From the NCBI GenBank assembly GCA_963665195.1, contig OY762070.1, positions 4,092,001 through 4,156,000 on the forward strand: 64,000 bases of DNA, given 5' to 3'. The DNA comes from VXYL01 sp963665195 (GTDB taxonomy: Bacteria > Pseudomonadota > Gammaproteobacteria > Pseudomonadales > Azotimanducaceae). Below, in pieces: positions 37,367 to 46,788 of this stretch. The position numbers and the translations under genes were made by a program. The notes under the pieces are model-generated. The model worked only from the letters and a program-made list of their open reading frames with translations. It searched no databases and was not told the origin of the DNA. Every line of letters begins with the position of its first letter. Position 1 is the first letter of the stretch.

Positions 37367-38239
37367 GTGGATGCGGTACTGCGGTGGTTCGATGGCGAGC
37401 GGGGCGCGGGGTCCGGGGAGGAGTCCGTGGACTGGCTGCGCATCGCGCCGTTCGTGGCGCTGCACGCGGGCTGCCTTGCCGTACTTCTGGTGGGCTGGAG
37501 CCCGACCGCGCTTGGCGTTGCGCTCGCCTCCTATCTCCTGCGCACGTTCGCGATCAGCGGCTTCTTCCACCGGGGCTTCGCGCACCGGGCGTTCCGCATG
37601 GGGCGCATCGTGCAGTTCGCGTTCGCCTTCCTCGGCACCACCGCCACCCAGCGCGGGCCGCTGTGGTGGGTCGCGCATCATCGCCGCCACCATGCCCATG
37701 CGGACACCGCGGACGATCCGCACGAGGCCGGACGCGGCTTCTGGTGGTCGCACATGGGCTGGTTCCTGTGCAAGGCCGGCTTCGGCACCCAGCAGGGCCG
37801 GGTTCAGGATCTGGCGCGATTCCCGGAACTGCGCTGGCTGAACCGCTTCGACTGGCTGCCGCCGACGCTGTTCGCCGCGGGCCTGTTCGCGCTCGGCGAG
37901 GCGCTGCCGGGTACGGACGGCTGGCAGCTCCTGGTGTGGGGCTACGTGGTGGCTACCGTCGCGCTGCTGCATGCGACGTTCCTGGTGAACTCCATGGGCC
38001 ATCGCCAGGGCCGGCGCGATTTCGAGACCCGCGACACCAGCCGCAACAGCGCGTGGCTGGCGCTCATCACGCTCGGCGAGGGCTGGCACAACAACCACCA
38101 TCGCTACGCCGCCTCGGCTCGCCTCGGCCTCAGGTGGTGGCAGTTCGATCCCACGTATCTGTGCCTGCGCGCCTTGGCCGCAGTCGGCTTGATCCATGGC
38201 CTCAAGCACGGCCCGCGGGAGATCGAACCGTGCGCATAG
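37367..38239 (+). CDS. Membrane fatty-acid desaturase (acyl-CoA/acyl-lipid type)
   Basis: 290 residues. Three histidine clusters bind the di-iron centre: HRGFAH (68-73), HHRRHH (104-109) and HNNHH (about 247-251), between four or more membrane helices. It introduces a cis double bond into membrane acyl chains. The GTG at 37367 is the first start in frame but has a poor ribosome site. It opens an overlapping operon with a flavin oxidoreductase, a DUF1365 protein and two methyltransferases, so the new double bond is probably the site of later methylation or cyclopropanation. Confidence 0.9.
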   Translation: MDAVLRWFDGERGAGSGEESVDWLRIAPFVALHAGCLAVLLVGWSPTALGVALASYLLRTFAISGFFHRGFAHRAFRMGRIVQFAFAFLGTTATQRGPLWWVAHHRRHHAHADTADDPHEAGRGFWWSHMGWFLCKAGFGTQQGRVQDLARFPELRWLNRFDWLPPTLFAAGLFALGEALPGTDGWQLLVWGYVVATVALLHATFLVNSMGHRQGRRDFETRDTSRNSAWLALITLGEGWHNNHHRYAASARLGLRWWQFDPTYLCLRALAAVGLIHGLKHGPREIEPCA

Positions 38240-39474
38240 CCGTGGTCGGCGGCGGCATCTCCGGCATGGCCGCAACGTACGCCCTGCAGTCCTTCGCGGA
38301 CGTGACGCTGTTCGAGGCGAACCAGCGTCTCGGCGGGCACACGGATACGCACAACATCCTGGTCGGCACCCGCACCTACGCCGTGGATTCCGGCTTCATC
38401 GTCTTCAACCGCGCCAACTACCCGCTCTTCTCGGCATGGCTCGACGAGCTGGGCGTCGCCTCGAAGCCGAGCGACATGTCCTTCTCCGTGCGCGTGGCGG
38501 GGACGGAATACGGCACCTCGAGCCTCGGCGCCCTCTTCTGCGACCGCCGCAATGCCGTGCGCCCGCGGTTCCTCAGCATGCTGCGCGGCATACGCCGGTT
38601 CTACCGGGAAGCACACAGCGTTGCGGAGACGGACCAGCGCACCCTTGGCGAGTTCCTGGCCGAGGAACGCTACCCTGCCGCGTTCCTAGCCGATCACCTG
38701 CTGCCCATGTGCGCCGCCCTCTGGTCAGCGCCGCTCGGCGAGGCCAAGGAGCTCTCCATCGCCCACGTCGCGGCCTTCATGGCCAACCACGGCCTGCTGC
38801 AACTTCGCGACCGGCCGCAGTGGCGGGTGGTCGAAGGCGGGTCCAGCGCCTATGTCGAGGCGTTCCGGTCCGGCTGTCGCGCCAACCTTCGGCTCGGCCA
38901 ACCCGTGCGACGCGTGCTGCGCGATGCCGGCGGCGTGGGCATAGCCACCGCTACAGGCGCGGAGCGGTTCGACCAAGTGGTGCTCGCCGTGCATTCGGAC
39001 CAGGCGTTGGCGCTGATCCAGCCGACGCCCGCCGAACGCGCCGTGCTGGGCGCCTTGGGGTACCGCAGCAATCGCGCCGTGGTGCATTCCGATGCCACGG
39101 CGATGCCCCGCCGCCACGCCGCGTGGTCGAGCTGGAATGTCGCGGCGGATGCCGGCGCCGGCTGCCAGATCACCTACTGGATGAACCGCCTGCAGGGCCT
39201 TGCCGCCGGCTCGCGCCCTGATCGGGGCGAGGAGTTCTTCGTCTCGCTGAACCCGGAGCGGCCGCTCGACCGGGTGTGGGTCACACGCGAGTATGCGCAT
39301 CCGGTGTGTACGCCCGCAGCCCGTGCCGCGCAGCGTCGGCGAGACGAGATCAACGGCACGCATCGCACCCACTACTGCGGCGCGTACTGGGGCTGGGGCT
39401 TCCACGAGGACGGCTTCCGCAGCGCCATCGAAGCAGCCGATTCCCTGCGCAGCGAGGTGCGCCGTGCCGCCTGA
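38230..39474 (+). CDS. FAD-dependent amine-oxidase-like oxidoreductase of the lipid cluster
   Basis: 414 residues. The N-terminal dinucleotide fold is RIAVVGGGISGMAATYAL, with EANQRLGGHTDTH as the second FAD motif; WRVVEGGSSAYVEAF lies mid-protein. This is the COG2907 group almost always encoded beside DUF1365 and CFA-synthase-like genes, which implies oxidation of membrane acyl chains. Its GTG overlaps the desaturase stop by 10 bases, and its own stop overlaps the DUF1365 start by 11. Confidence 0.88.
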   Translation: MRIAVVGGGISGMAATYALQSFADVTLFEANQRLGGHTDTHNILVGTRTYAVDSGFIVFNRANYPLFSAWLDELGVASKPSDMSFSVRVAGTEYGTSSLGALFCDRRNAVRPRFLSMLRGIRRFYREAHSVAETDQRTLGEFLAEERYPAAFLADHLLPMCAALWSAPLGEAKELSIAHVAAFMANHGLLQLRDRPQWRVVEGGSSAYVEAFRSGCRANLRLGQPVRRVLRDAGGVGIATATGAERFDQVVLAVHSDQALALIQPTPAERAVLGALGYRSNRAVVHSDATAMPRRHAAWSSWNVAADAGAGCQITYWMNRLQGLAAGSRPDRGEEFFVSLNPERPLDRVWVTREYAHPVCTPAARAAQRRRDEINGTHRTHYCGAYWGWGFHEDGFRSAIEAADSLRSEVRRAA

Positions 39475-40174
39475 GTGGCCCGGCGAGCGCAGCTGCCGCG
39501 GCTGGCTGACGCACACTCGCACCGCGCCGGTGCGGCACAGCTTCCGCTACCCGGTGTGGATGCTGCTCTGCGACTTGGAGCGGCTCGCCGACGCTCCGCT
39601 GCCCCGCTGGCTGCCTGTATCCGTGGACCGCGGCCACCTGCTCGAACCGGCCGCGGCCCGCCAGCGTCTCGTCGATGCCCACATCGACCTCGAGCCGGAG
39701 CGCATCCTCGCCCTGACCCAGCCGCGCACGCTCTCGCCCTCCTTCAACCCGGTGAATTTCTACTTCTGCTTCGTCGACGCTGCGTGCGCGGCGATCCTAT
39801 GCGATGTCCATAGCACGCCGTGGAACGAGCGGCACTGCTACGCCCTCGACGCCCGTGACGGCAAGCAGAGCCACAGCCCCGCCAAGCGGCTGCACGTATC
39901 CCCCTTCCTGCCCATGCAGGGCCGCTACCGATGGCGGTTCGACGTGAGCGCCCGGCGGATCCGCATCCTCATGCGGTTCGACGCAGGTTCCAGCCACGCC
40001 TTCCAGGCCTGCCTGTCGCTGGCCGCCGAGGCGCTCACTCCGCAAGCCGTGCGGCGCGGACTGCTGCGCCACCCGGCGCAGAACGCCGCCACGCTGCTGC
40101 GCATCTACTGGCAGGCCGGGCGGCTGTTCCTGAAGCGCGCGCCGTTCCACGCCCATCCCGGCGAGGCCGCGTGA
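39464..40174 (+). CDS. DUF1365 protein
   Basis: 236 residues from GTG 39464. Conserved DUF1365 segments are present: HTRTAPVRHSFRYPVWMLL at the N-terminus, SFNPVNFYFCFV, and AKRLHVSPFLPMQGRYRW. The biochemical function is unknown, but the gene is characteristically coupled to the flavin oxidoreductase before it and the cyclopropane synthase after it, as here (TGATG junction at 40172). Confidence 0.92.
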   Translation: MPPEWPGERSCRGWLTHTRTAPVRHSFRYPVWMLLCDLERLADAPLPRWLPVSVDRGHLLEPAAARQRLVDAHIDLEPERILALTQPRTLSPSFNPVNFYFCFVDAACAAILCDVHSTPWNERHCYALDARDGKQSHSPAKRLHVSPFLPMQGRYRWRFDVSARRIRILMRFDAGSSHAFQACLSLAAEALTPQAVRRGLLRHPAQNAATLLRIYWQAGRLFLKRAPFHAHPGEAA

Positions 40175-41394
40175 TGGCCGCCGCCGAGCGTCTTCTGGCG
40201 CGCGCCTTGGATGGCCTCGAAGCAGGTTCCGTCACCATCGCGGACGGGACGGGCGAAACGCGCCACGGCCAAGGCGCATCGGTGGCCCGCATCGTCGTCA
40301 ACCGGCCGAGCTTCTACCGGCGCGTCGTATTCGGCGGCAGTGTGGGCGCCGGCGAGAGCTATATGGACGGCGACTGGGACTGCGACGAACTCGTCGAGCT
40401 GGTGCGCCTGCTCGCCCAGGAGCGAAGCGTGCAGGACGCCGTTGAAGGCCGCCGCGGCGCCTTCGCCACCCTCGCAGACAAGCTTCGCCTCGTCCGCCGC
40501 GCCAACCGCCGCCGCACGGCCCGGCGCAACATCGAGGCGCACTACGATCTCGGCAACGACTTCTTCCGCCTGTTTCTGGACACGCGGATGATGTACTCGG
40601 CGGCGGTCTTCGACCCCGGCTGCACTTCCCTTGAGGCGGCCAGCGTCGCCAAACTGGAGCGCCTCTGCTGCAAGCTGCAACTGCGCCCCGGCGACGAAGT
40701 AGCGGAGATCGGCGGCGGCTGGGGCGGCTTCGCCGTCTACGCCGCCGAGCGCTACGACTGCCGCGTCACCAGCATCTCGCTCTCGCCCGCGCAGGTGGAC
40801 TATGCCCGAGCACTCGTGCGGGAACGCGGCCTCGAGGATCGAGTGCAGGTGCTGCTCAAGGACTACCGCGACATGGCGGACATGGCCGGCCGATTCGACA
40901 AGGTGGTCTCGGTCGAGATGGTGGAAGCCGTCGGCCACCGCTACCTGCCGGGCTACTTCCGCGCCTGCGGGCGGCTGCTGAATCGCGAGGGCCTGTTCGT
41001 CCTGCAAGCCATCACCATCCGCGACCAGCGCTACCGCCAGGCGCTCGGCGAGGTGGACTTCATCAAAAAGCACATCTTCCCCGGCGGCTTCATCCCCAGC
41101 ATCTCCGTGCTCGCCAGCGCCGCGGCGCGGAACACGAATTGCGTGCTGATCGACCTCGAGGACCTCGGCGAGGACTACGCCCAGACGCTCCGCCAGTGGC
41201 GCACCCGCTTGGATGCCCGCCGGGACGAAGCACTCGCGCTCGGCTACGACGAGCGCCTGCTGCGCCGCTTCCGCTTCTACTTCGCCTACTGCGAAGGCGG
41301 CTTCCGCGAACGCGCTCTGAGCGACGTGCAGATGGTGTTCGCCATGCCCGGCTACCGCGGCCCCACCCGGCGCCTGCGCGAGGAGCCGGCGTGA
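40174..41394 (+). CDS. Cyclopropane-fatty-acyl-phospholipid synthase-like methyltransferase
   Basis: 406 residues. The N-terminal lipid-interacting region precedes NIEAHYDLGNDFFRLFLD, the CFA-synthase hallmark. The SAM-binding motif reads EIGGGWGGFAVYAAE, and SVEMVEAVGHRYLPGYF and YFAYCEGGFRERAL are also typical. It transfers a methyl or methylene group from SAM to an unsaturated acyl chain in the membrane. With the adjoining desaturase and oxidase, cyclopropane, methyl-branched or furan-type fatty acids are possible products. Confidence 0.93.
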   Translation: MAAAERLLARALDGLEAGSVTIADGTGETRHGQGASVARIVVNRPSFYRRVVFGGSVGAGESYMDGDWDCDELVELVRLLAQERSVQDAVEGRRGAFATLADKLRLVRRANRRRTARRNIEAHYDLGNDFFRLFLDTRMMYSAAVFDPGCTSLEAASVAKLERLCCKLQLRPGDEVAEIGGGWGGFAVYAAERYDCRVTSISLSPAQVDYARALVRERGLEDRVQVLLKDYRDMADMAGRFDKVVSVEMVEAVGHRYLPGYFRACGRLLNREGLFVLQAITIRDQRYRQALGEVDFIKKHIFPGGFIPSISVLASAAARNTNCVLIDLEDLGEDYAQTLRQWRTRLDARRDEALALGYDERLLRRFRFYFAYCEGGFRERALSDVQMVFAMPGYRGPTRRLREEPA

Positions 41395-42425
41395 GCCTCG
41401 GCGATGCGCTGATCGACCTGGCCGAGTCCGGGCGGGTGCCGGATGCGCTGATCCGGGTCGGCATCCGGCATCTGGTGCGGCAACGGCTGCGCGAGGAGCG
41501 CCGGCATCCCTCGGCGCAGGCTGTGCTCGAGACGTTGCGCGCCGGGCCGATCGCGCCGAGCCCGGGACAGGCGAACACCCAGCACTACGAGGTGCCGACG
41601 GCGTTCTTCCGGGCCGTGCTCGGCCCGCGGCTGAAGTACAGCGCCTGCTACTGGCCGCCGGGCGCGGACCTCGCCGCGGCGGAGACCGCGACCCTCGAAA
41701 TGTACGCCGAGCGCGCCGGCATCGAAGATGGCATGCGCATCCTGGATCTCGGCTGCGGCTGGGGCGCGTTCGCGCTCTGGGCGGCGCAGCGCTTGCCGTC
41801 GAGTTCGGTGCTGGCTGTTTCCAACTCGGCCACCCAGCGCGAGTACATCTGCAGCGAGGCGCAGCGGCTCGGCCTCGGCAACCTCGCCGCGCAGACGATC
41901 AACGTGGACGATTGGCAGCCCGAAGGCCGCTTCGACCGCATCGTCTCCGTGGAGATGTTCGAGCACCTGCGCAACTACGAAGCCCTGCTGCGGCGCATCG
42001 CCGGCTGGCTCGACAGCGACGGCCGGCTGTTTGTCCACATCTTCTGCCATGGCGATCTGCTGTACGCGTTCCACAGCCACGGCGCGAACAACTGGATGGG
42101 GCGCGAGTTCTTCGCCGATGGCCTGATGCCGGCCAAGGACACGCTGGCCGGATTCCAGAACGACCTGCGCCTGGTTCGGCAGTGGACGCTTGGCGGCGAG
42201 CACTACCAGTACACGGCGCGCGCCTGGCTGGACAGACTCGACGCCGAGCCGGACGCGGCGCGACGGGCATTGCTGGCGTCCGCGGGCGCAGGCAGGCAGG
42301 ATGCGGACAGGCAGATTCAGCGCTGGCGCATGTTCTTCATGGCGTGCGAGGAACTCTTCGGATTCCGCGGCGGGCGGGAGTGGCATCTCGGCCACTATCT
42401 GTTCGCGCCCAAGGGCGGGCCGTAA
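41391..42425 (+). CDS. Second SAM methyltransferase, coclaurine-N-methyltransferase-like branch of the CFA family
   Basis: 344 residues, GTG 41391 overlapping the previous stop (GTGA). The SAM motif is LDLGCGWGAFALWAA. The set KYSACYWPPG, SVEMFEHLRNYEALLRRIA, FVHIFCHGDLLYAF and NNWMGREFFADGLMP strongly resembles the bacterial relatives of plant coclaurine N-methyltransferases rather than true CFA synthases. Its acceptor could be an acyl chain or a lipid amine. Position inside the lipid operon favours a lipid substrate; this is inference. Confidence 0.88.
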   Translation: MSLGDALIDLAESGRVPDALIRVGIRHLVRQRLREERRHPSAQAVLETLRAGPIAPSPGQANTQHYEVPTAFFRAVLGPRLKYSACYWPPGADLAAAETATLEMYAERAGIEDGMRILDLGCGWGAFALWAAQRLPSSSVLAVSNSATQREYICSEAQRLGLGNLAAQTINVDDWQPEGRFDRIVSVEMFEHLRNYEALLRRIAGWLDSDGRLFVHIFCHGDLLYAFHSHGANNWMGREFFADGLMPAKDTLAGFQNDLRLVRQWTLGGEHYQYTARAWLDRLDAEPDAARRALLASAGAGRQDADRQIQRWRMFFMACEELFGFRGGREWHLGHYLFAPKGGP

Positions 42426-42426
42426 C

Positions 42427-43692
42427 GTGACCCGGCGCGGACTGCGGGCGCGGTTGGGCCGGGTCTTCGCGGCCCAGGTGCTGGTCATCGGCGTGGCGAC
42501 GGTGATCGGGGTGTGGATCACGCAGCTGGTGGTGGAGGACCTCCTCACCCGCCGCGCGCTGGCGCTGGAGGCCGAACACGTTTGGGCGCTCTTGGCAGCC
42601 GACCCCGCGCAGCCGCTGCCCGATACCGCCAACATGCGCGGCTATCTCGCCCGCCCCGGCGAACCGCCGCCGACGGGGTTGGCGGGATTGCGGCCCGGCT
42701 TCGGGCGCCACATGGTCGATGGCCGCAACCGCCTGGTCCACGTCTCCGAGCGGCGCGAGGAGCGGCTCTATCTGGTTTTCGACGAGGCGCGCGTGTCCGA
42801 TCTCGCCTTCTATTTCGGCCTGCTGCCGCTGTCCATCGTCCTGCTGCTGATGTACGTGCTCTTGTTCGTCGCCTACCGCTGGTCCCACCGCGCCGTATCG
42901 CCCATCGTGCGCCTCGCCCGCCAGCTCGAAGCGGCGGACTTCGAGGCCGCCGGCCATGTGCGGCTCGATCTCGAACCGCTGCGCGACACGCCGGACGCGG
43001 AGGTGGCGGCGATGATCGACGCCTTGGATCAGCTCGCCGCCAAGGTGGACGCCGCGTTCGAGCGCGAGCGCGTCTTCACCCGCGACGCCGGCCACGAACT
43101 GCGCACGCCGGTGGCGGTGTTCAAGGGTTCGCTGGACCTGCTCGAACGCCAAGGTGCCGCGGATGCCGAGACGCTGGCGAGGATGCGCCGCACCGTCGCC
43201 GACATGGAGGCGCTCTTGGAGACCCTGCTGCTGCTCGCCCGCGGGGAAGCGACCGGTGCGGACGGCGAGGACACCATCGTCAACGAAGTGGTCGCCCGCG
43301 AAGTGGAGACGCTGGCGCCCCGGGCGCTACGCGACGGCAACGCGCTGGCGCTGCACGACCACGCGGAACTTCGCGTACGGGCACCGCCCAGGGTGGTGCA
43401 GATCGTCCTCGGCAACCTGCTGCGCAATGCCCTGACGTACACCAAGGGCGGCCAGGTGGACGTGACCGTGGAAGCCGACAGCCTGAAGGTGGAGGACACC
43501 GGCCGCGGCATGTCCGAACCGGAACTCGCCAGCGCCTTCGAACCGTTCTACCGCGCCGACGACAGCCGCGGCGAGGGCGGACACGGGCTGGGGCTGTCGA
43601 TCGTGCGGAGGCTGTGCCGGCAGTTCGGCTGGCAGGTCTCGGCGCGCAGCCAGCCGGGGCGGGGGACGGCGATGGAGATACGCTTCGGGTGA
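42427..43692 (+). CDS. Sensor histidine kinase (orphan)
   Basis: 421 residues. Two membrane helices (about 14-34 and 140-160) flank a ~100-residue periplasmic sensor, followed by a HAMP-like linker. The phosphorylated histidine is H223 (DAGHELRTPVAVFKG), and ATP-binding boxes are LLRNALTYT (N box), VEDTGRGM and HGLGLSIV. No response regulator gene flanks it on either side. GTG 42427 lies one base after the previous stop, so it is the last gene of the lipid operon and may sense membrane state to control it. Confidence 0.92.
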   Translation: MTRRGLRARLGRVFAAQVLVIGVATVIGVWITQLVVEDLLTRRALALEAEHVWALLAADPAQPLPDTANMRGYLARPGEPPPTGLAGLRPGFGRHMVDGRNRLVHVSERREERLYLVFDEARVSDLAFYFGLLPLSIVLLLMYVLLFVAYRWSHRAVSPIVRLARQLEAADFEAAGHVRLDLEPLRDTPDAEVAAMIDALDQLAAKVDAAFERERVFTRDAGHELRTPVAVFKGSLDLLERQGAADAETLARMRRTVADMEALLETLLLLARGEATGADGEDTIVNEVVAREVETLAPRALRDGNALALHDHAELRVRAPPRVVQIVLGNLLRNALTYTKGGQVDVTVEADSLKVEDTGRGMSEPELASAFEPFYRADDSRGEGGHGLGLSIVRRLCRQFGWQVSARSQPGRGTAMEIRFG

Positions 43693-44194
43693 CTCGCAAG
43701 GCGGGCAAGCCGGAGGCGGCGACCGGCCGACCGCGCTCGGATGTCCGCCGGACCCACCCAGCGATCGGCTCAAGATCGAGATTTTCTGACAAGTCGAAGA
43801 CCGAGAGGAAGGGCGTGTTCAGAGTGAGTGGGAACGCAAGAGAGTAGCGGAACTTAAGCTGTTGAAGGTGGCGAGCGAGCTCTGTCCGGATACGGACACC
43901 GGCAAAGGTGGCGACTGCTACATCGTCTTGCGCGCCGACGGGTACGAGGAGCTGAAGGCCCCGGTCGGACAGTGGCTGATTGCCAGCGCAGAGATGCCGG
44001 ACATCTTCACGTTCCAACGATCGGCGACATCCTGGGGCCCCAAGGGGCGATCTGGCAAAGGCGTGTGTTGCGCCTCGGTACGGGGCTGCCGGACGCTGGC
44101 GTGTCACGCCCGACTCCTGAAGCGCTGGTGGGTGTTATGTACGGCTCTTGGCGCGTTTGTCTGAAATTCGTCCCGCGCCACCAGCGGCGAAGGC
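43693..44194. other. Gene-poor region after the lipid operon
   Basis: About 500 bases without a credible gene. A TTG-started 100-codon frame at 43862-44164 has an acceptable first half (DTDTGKGGDCYIVLRADGYE) but turns into a Cys/Arg-rich string with no resemblance to a fold. It is probably decayed coding DNA of unknown origin. No hairpin terminator with a T-run is visible. Confidence 0.5.
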
Positions 44195-44229
44195 TTGCCC
44201 GCGTCGCACGCAGCGGACACAATGCCCGC
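44195..44229 (+). promoter_or_regulatory. Leaderless-type promoter, copy A (TonB receptor)
   Basis: TTGCCC (44195-44200), 17 bases, CACAAT (44218-44223), 6 bases, ATG at 44230. The same geometry, with near-identical bases around the -10, recurs before both AAA ATPase genes. If CACAAT acts as -10, transcription would begin at the A of the ATG. Confidence 0.65.
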
Positions 44230-46494
44230 ATGTCGCAGTGCGAAGAACGCAATCCCTTTCAGCGCGGCACGGGCAGCTATCCGCGACCTGCATTCTCAAA
44301 CACCCTCGTTGAGATCGCTGTGGCCGCGGTCGCGATAGGTCGAGTGCTGAAGAGATCGGATTGCGCCGCTCTTGTGCTGGCGTCGCTGGCGGCGATCGTC
44401 AGCTTCCGGCCTGGCTTTGCCGTGGAGCGGAACCTGCCGGAGTCCGACGGCCTGCTGGAGACCGTCGTCACCAGCGCCACCAAGAAGAGCGAGGCCGAGG
44501 TCGCCCAGGAAGTTCCTGCGGCCTTGAGCATCCTGAGCGCGGACGATCTGGCGACGCGCCATGTGACGGATGTCGAGGATCTCAGCTACGCCATGCCGAA
44601 CGTCGCGCTCGACGGCATCGGCACGGGCAAGGGCATCGCCAACTTCGCCATCCGCGGCCTTGGCGTCGCCGGCTCGATCCCGTCCATCGATCCCACCGTC
44701 GGCGTCTTCGTCGATGGGGTCTATCTGGGCGTGAACTACGGCGTCATCATGGACCTTCTGGACATCGAAGCCGTGGAAACGCTGCGCGGACCCCAGGGCC
44801 TGCTGTTCGGCCGCAACGTCACCGGCGGCGCACTGCTGCTGCGCTCCAGGCGACCGACGGGGGAAGCCTCCGCGGAGGCGGCCGTACGAACGGAGACCGG
44901 CCCGGACCGGCGCCTGGCATTCGGCGTGGAACGGCCCCTCGGCCAGACGCTGGATATGCGCTTCGCGGCCAGCTACCGGGACGACGCCGGCTGGTTCGAG
45001 AACCGCGCCCCGGGCGGCGGCGCGGTTGGTGCGGAGTCGACTTACGTGCTGCGCCCGGTGGTGACATGGACGCCATCCGACCGGCTTTCTGTCACCGCGA
45101 TCTACGAACGCGGGGACATGGACGGCGACGGCCCGGCGACGCAGAACCGGCACCGCTTCAACGGCTTCGACTTCGCCATCGACGAACCGGGCTTTTCCCG
45201 AGTCGGCTGGCAGCACGCGATCGTCGAGGCGAGCCGGCGCGTGGCGTTCGGCGAAGGGCGCATCACCAACGTCTTCGGCTGGCGCGAGGTGCAGCACGAG
45301 TCGCTGGCGGACATCGATTCGACGCCGCAGCCGATCTTCCACCTCCTCGCCCGTACCGCGCAGGATCAGATCAGCAACGAATTGCGCTACTCCGGGTGGC
45401 TGCGCGGCGGCTGGGAAACGACGCTTGGCGCGTATTTCTTCGCTCAGGACATCCACTACCGCGAGCGTCGCGTCATCCGCAGCGCATGGGGCGCACCGTT
45501 CGGCGGCGAGCAGGACCATATGACCGGCGGCATCTTCATGAACAACGATCTCGAGCTCGGCGCCGCTTGGGTACTCACCCTCGGCGCCCGCTACACGTTC
45601 GAGAAGAAGGACGTCTCGGTGGCGACGCCCGGCAACTCTGTCTGCGAGCCCGATACGCACCGCTGCCAGTACGACTTCCTGGAAGGGCGCTCGTGGCGGA
45701 ACGTCACGCCGAAGATCGGCTTGCAGCGCTGGCTCGGCCGGCGAACTCAGCTCTACGGCCACTACACCAAGGGCTTCCGCAGCGGCGGCTACAACGTCCG
45801 CAACACGTCGCCCGTGGCCCGCCCTGGACCATTCGACGAAGAAGAGCAGGACTCTTTCGAGGCAGGTATCAAGTGGGAGTTCGCCGAGCGCCGGGCGCGT
45901 CTCAACATCGCCGTCTTCCACAACCAGATCTACGGCATGCAACGCCAGATCACCCGCGCCGACGTGGTATCGGGCGGAATCCAAGTCACCGCGAACACCG
46001 CCGACGCCACCATCAAGGGCATCGAAGCGGACCTCGTTGCCGCCCTCGGAGACGCCACGACGTTCACCGCCTTTCTCGGCTACACGGACGGCGCCTACGA
46101 CCGCGTGCGCTACGACCTGAACGGCGACGGCTCGACCCTCGGCGACGACAAGCTGCGCCTGCCCCGACTCGCCGAACTCACCTACGGCGCGGAACTGAGA
46201 CACGCACGGCAGCTCGGCACGCTCGGCCGCTTGGCCGTGCGCGTCGGCCTCGCCCACCGCGACGACAGCGAGATCGCCGACGACAACAGAGGCGTACTCG
46301 ACGCCGGCGATCTGCTCGGCGCCAGCGTCTCGTTCTCGCCGACCGAGGCACTCACTTTCACGCTCTACGGCAGGAACCTGCTCGGCGAAGTGCTGCGCCG
46401 CAGCGACTTGGACCTAACCGGCCTCGTGGACTCCACCTACTCCCCGCTGAAGGAAGGCAGAGTCCTCGGCATTGAAGTGCGCGGCAGCCTTTGA
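44230..46494 (+). CDS. TonB-dependent outer-membrane receptor with a captured N-terminal leader
   Basis: 754 residues from ATG 44230. The plug domain opens with TVVTSATKKSEAEVAQEVP and contains IRGLGVAGSIP and ETLRGPQGLLFGRNVTGG. The rest is a 22-strand barrel with TonB-receptor strands (YGHYTKGFRSGGYNVRN). It imports siderophores, sugars or other ligands using TonB energy. The first 19 residues (MSQCEERNPFQRGTGSYPR) match the start of the two AAA ATPases downstream and are not part of a receptor. A normal signal peptide begins at GTG 44344 (VLKRSDCAALVLASLAAIVS), which may be the real or ancestral start. Confidence 0.9.
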   Translation: MSQCEERNPFQRGTGSYPRPAFSNTLVEIAVAAVAIGRVLKRSDCAALVLASLAAIVSFRPGFAVERNLPESDGLLETVVTSATKKSEAEVAQEVPAALSILSADDLATRHVTDVEDLSYAMPNVALDGIGTGKGIANFAIRGLGVAGSIPSIDPTVGVFVDGVYLGVNYGVIMDLLDIEAVETLRGPQGLLFGRNVTGGALLLRSRRPTGEASAEAAVRTETGPDRRLAFGVERPLGQTLDMRFAASYRDDAGWFENRAPGGGAVGAESTYVLRPVVTWTPSDRLSVTAIYERGDMDGDGPATQNRHRFNGFDFAIDEPGFSRVGWQHAIVEASRRVAFGEGRITNVFGWREVQHESLADIDSTPQPIFHLLARTAQDQISNELRYSGWLRGGWETTLGAYFFAQDIHYRERRVIRSAWGAPFGGEQDHMTGGIFMNNDLELGAAWVLTLGARYTFEKKDVSVATPGNSVCEPDTHRCQYDFLEGRSWRNVTPKIGLQRWLGRRTQLYGHYTKGFRSGGYNVRNTSPVARPGPFDEEEQDSFEAGIKWEFAERRARLNIAVFHNQIYGMQRQITRADVVSGGIQVTANTADATIKGIEADLVAALGDATTFTAFLGYTDGAYDRVRYDLNGDGSTLGDDKLRLPRLAELTYGAELRHARQLGTLGRLAVRVGLAHRDDSEIADDNRGVLDAGDLLGASVSFSPTEALTFTLYGRNLLGEVLRRSDLDLTGLVDSTYSPLKEGRVLGIEVRGSL

Positions 46495-46497
46495 CCG

Positions 46498-46773
46498 TCA
46501 CAGCGACTCCAGGCCATGGTGCCGTTCCACGAAAGCGTCCGCTTCCAGTTCGTCGATGAGTTGGTTGAGCTTGAGCGGATCGACGGCAGGCACGAAACCC
46601 CGGGCCGCGGCAAGTACTCGGAACGGTTCCCGCCTGATTGCTGGCTTGTCCCCAATCGACAGGCCACGACGGATGGCGTCGTTGACCACAGCCTTGAATG
46701 ACATGCCGCTGCGATGCATCGAGGACTTCAACGCCTCCGCGAGGTCGTCATCAATGGTCAGAGTCGTTCGCAT
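46498..46773 (-). CDS. VapB-type antitoxin without toxin
   Basis: 91 residues. The N-terminal RTTLTIDDDLAEALK is a ribbon-helix-helix-like DNA-binding start, and PFRV followed by VDPLKLNQLIDELE is typical of VapB proteins that neutralise PIN-domain VapC RNases. No PIN gene is adjacent: the next sequence downstream on this strand is the antisense of the TonB receptor, 3 bases away. Either the toxin was lost or this is a stand-alone regulator. An inverted repeat just upstream is a likely autoregulatory operator. Confidence 0.8.
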   Translation of the reverse strand: MRTTLTIDDDLAEALKSSMHRSGMSFKAVVNDAIRRGLSIGDKPAIRREPFRVLAAARGFVPAVDPLKLNQLIDELEADAFVERHHGLESL

Positions 46774-46788
46774 TGGGCATCACGATGA

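Noticed and set aside
43862..44164. A 100-codon TTG-started frame before the TonB receptor
   Set aside because: No ribosome site, no family resemblance, and a Cys/Arg-rich second half typical of chance frames. Described as decayed intergenic DNA instead.
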